Source: Acidobacteriota bacterium (GTDB lineage: Bacteria; Acidobacteriota; Terriglobia; Terriglobales; Acidobacteriaceae). From it: a stretch of DNA of 7,975 nt. This document shows positions 6,912-7,975 of the stretch, in pieces. The position numbers were made by a program, and so were the translations under genes. Numbering within the stretch: the first letter of the stretch is position 1; each line of letters begins with the position of its first letter. Location of the stretch: contig JAJZDO010000752.1 of assembly GCA_021805955.1 (NCBI GenBank), positions 1 to 7,975 on the forward strand, given 5' to 3'. Under the pieces are notes generated by a model that saw nothing but the letters and a program-made list of their open reading frames with translations, was not told where the DNA came from and searched no databases.

Positions 6912-7972
6912 GCGAGACCCTCCTGCTCCGGCCAGCCGAACAGCAGATTCATGTTCTGCACTGCCTGGCTGGCGGCGCCTTTCAGCAAATTGTCCAAACA
7001 TGCGACAACGATCAGTCTCTGCCCGTCGTTCGCCAGTGCAAATCCGAGATCGCAATAGCTGGTCCGAACGCAATATTGAATTTCCGGCAACCGCGTCCCA
7101 TACCACCGGACCATCGGAGAATTCGCATAGAAGCCGCGAAAACACGCATCGATCTCTTCTGGCGCTGTTCGTTGCGCCAGATTTACATAGACGGTCGAAA
7201 AGATCCCGCGAGGAATTGGCAATAGATGCGGCGTAAAAATAATGTCCTGCGCTTTCAATCCGAGTTGCTCCAATAATTCGCCTGTATGCCGGTGGTTGAA
7301 TACGGAGTACGCGGAGAGATTGTCGGCCGCGTGCATAAAATGCGTTTTTGCGGTTGGCGTTTTCCCCGCTCCGGAAACCCCCGATTTTGAATCGCACACA
7401 ATTCCGCGTTCCAGATCGATTTTCTTTTCGCGAATCAAGGGGGCCAGCGCCAGAATGACTGAAGTTGCGTAGCAGCCCGGATTGGCAACCAGCTTCGCCT
7501 TTGCAATCTCGTCTCGATGCAATTCCGGCAATCCGTACACCGCCCCTTGCTGGATAGACTGTGCTGCAGCGGGATCGTGATCTTCCAGCTTGTAAATTGC
7601 GCGATTGGCTTCCTCATCCAGCCGCCATGCGCCGCTCAAGTCGATGACGCGCACTCCATGCTCCAATAGTTTCGGCACCCATGCGCGCGACTGCTCATGC
7701 GGCGTGGCCAGAAACACCACGTCGACTTTTTGCTTGCCCAGTGCATCCCAGTGAAATGGTTCCACGGTCGCATTTGACGCGCCGTTGTTGTCCGCAAGCT
7801 GAGGATGAAGATCTGTCAGCGCGACACGTGTGCCTTTCTCTTCTTCAGTCCGACCGAAGAACAGAGGTGCGCGTCCGCGCAGCCGCGGATGATGCAGCAG
7901 CAGGTGTGCCAGCTCTGCGCCGGCATAGCCGCTGACGCCGAACACTGCGGTTTGGTGTTGAGGGGAAGTCAT
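6908..7972 (-). CDS. argC: N-acetyl-gamma-glutamyl-phosphate reductase
   Basis: This enzyme reduces N-acetylglutamyl phosphate to the semialdehyde with NADPH, in the cytoplasm. The 354-residue protein matches the long (type 1) reductases. It has the nucleotide-binding loop GVSGYAGAE (12-20), FLATPHEQS (87-95), DLSGAWRL (111-118), YGLPEL (146-151), the catalytic cysteine C167 in NPGCYAT (164-170), SGVSGAGK (197-204), a histidine-bearing HRHTGE (227-232), TPHLLPIPRGI (247-257), and DNLLKGAASQAVQNMN (327-342). The ATG at 7972 puts eight residues before the first strand, as in homologues, so it is the likely start. Only three bases are visible beyond it, so neither a ribosome binding site nor a promoter can be checked and a start further upstream is possible. 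It is the first visible gene of the operon, and its stop overlaps the argB GTG. Identification is certain. Confidence -1.
   Translation of the reverse strand: MTSPQHQTAVFGVSGYAGAELAHLLLHHPRLRGRAPLFFGRTEEEKGTRVALTDLHPQLADNNGASNATVEPFHWDALGKQKVDVVFLATPHEQSRAWVPKLLEHGVRVIDLSGAWRLDEEANRAIYKLEDHDPAAAQSIQQGAVYGLPELHRDEIAKAKLVANPGCYATSVILALAPLIREKKIDLERGIVCDSKSGVSGAGKTPTAKTHFMHAADNLSAYSVFNHRHTGELLEQLGLKAQDIIFTPHLLPIPRGIFSTVYVNLAQRTAPEEIDACFRGFYANSPMVRWYGTRLPEIQYCVRTSYCDLGFALANDGQRLIVVACLDNLLKGAASQAVQNMNLLFGWPEQEGLA
6918..6924 (-). promoter_or_regulatory. Ribosome binding site of argB (decides GTG start)
   Basis: AGGAGGG lies 6 bases before GTG 6911, in the last codons of argC. It fixes the short form of ArgB, because no ATG in this frame gives a sensible protein. 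Confidence -1.
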
Positions 7973-7975
7973 GCT

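Noticed and set aside
6312..7058. Plus-strand open frame of 248 codons opposite argB and the end of argC
   Set aside because: It spans two certain genes on the other strand and has no motif.
6912..7397. Upstream extension of the argB frame giving a 422-residue protein
   Set aside because: The extra 162 residues are argC read out of frame. The GTG at 6911 has a strong ribosome binding site and yields a normal kinase.
1..7975. Search for a novel defence, mobile or RNA-based system
   Set aside because: No integrase, transposase, toxin-like small gene, array or structured gap is visible. All coding space is taken by seven arginine genes and one ABC ATPase fragment.

Overview
This window is almost entirely one arginine-biosynthesis operon on the minus strand. 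Transcription runs from the right edge to the left: argC (7972-6908), argB (6911-6129), argD (6132-4885), argF (4888-3767), argG (3743-2532), argH (2535-1054), and a short argA-like GNAT acetyltransferase (1067-549). A truncated ABC-transporter ATPase lies on the plus strand at the left edge (1-529) and converges on the operon's end with 19 bp between the two stop codons. Coding density is close to total, and no gene-free stretch is longer than 23 bp. I see no RNA genes, insertion sequences, CRISPR arrays or obvious long repeats.

The genes cover most of the route from glutamate to arginine. The GNAT protein probably makes N-acetylglutamate. ArgB phosphorylates it, ArgC reduces it, and ArgD transaminates it to N-acetylornithine. 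ArgF carbamoylates ornithine, and ArgG and ArgH convert citrulline to arginine. The step that removes the acetyl group (ArgJ or ArgE) is not in the window and must be encoded elsewhere if the pathway is complete. Neither ArgB nor the GNAT protein shows the usual arginine-sensing module, so the point of feedback control is not evident.

The cistrons are packed for translational coupling. There are 4-base stop/start overlaps at argC/argB (GTGA), argB/argD (ATGA), argD/argF (ATGA) and argG/argH (GTGA), and a 14-bp overlap at argH/GNAT. A 23-bp gap between argF and argG is the only break. Every internal start has a recognisable Shine-Dalgarno sequence. The operon promoter and any ArgR or other operator lie beyond the right edge, because the argC start codon is only three bases from the end of the window.

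The moderately GC-rich composition, the gene order argCBDFGH plus a short GNAT, and the look of the proteins suggest a Gram-negative environmental bacterium, possibly an Acidobacteriota (Terriglobia-like) member. This is an inference from general resemblance, not a database match. I did not find a previously undescribed system. The points worth a second look are the argH/GNAT overlap that resembles a split ArgH(A) fusion, the cysteine-rich GNAT, the SLRTR variant and tails of ArgF, and the missing deacetylation and feedback functions.
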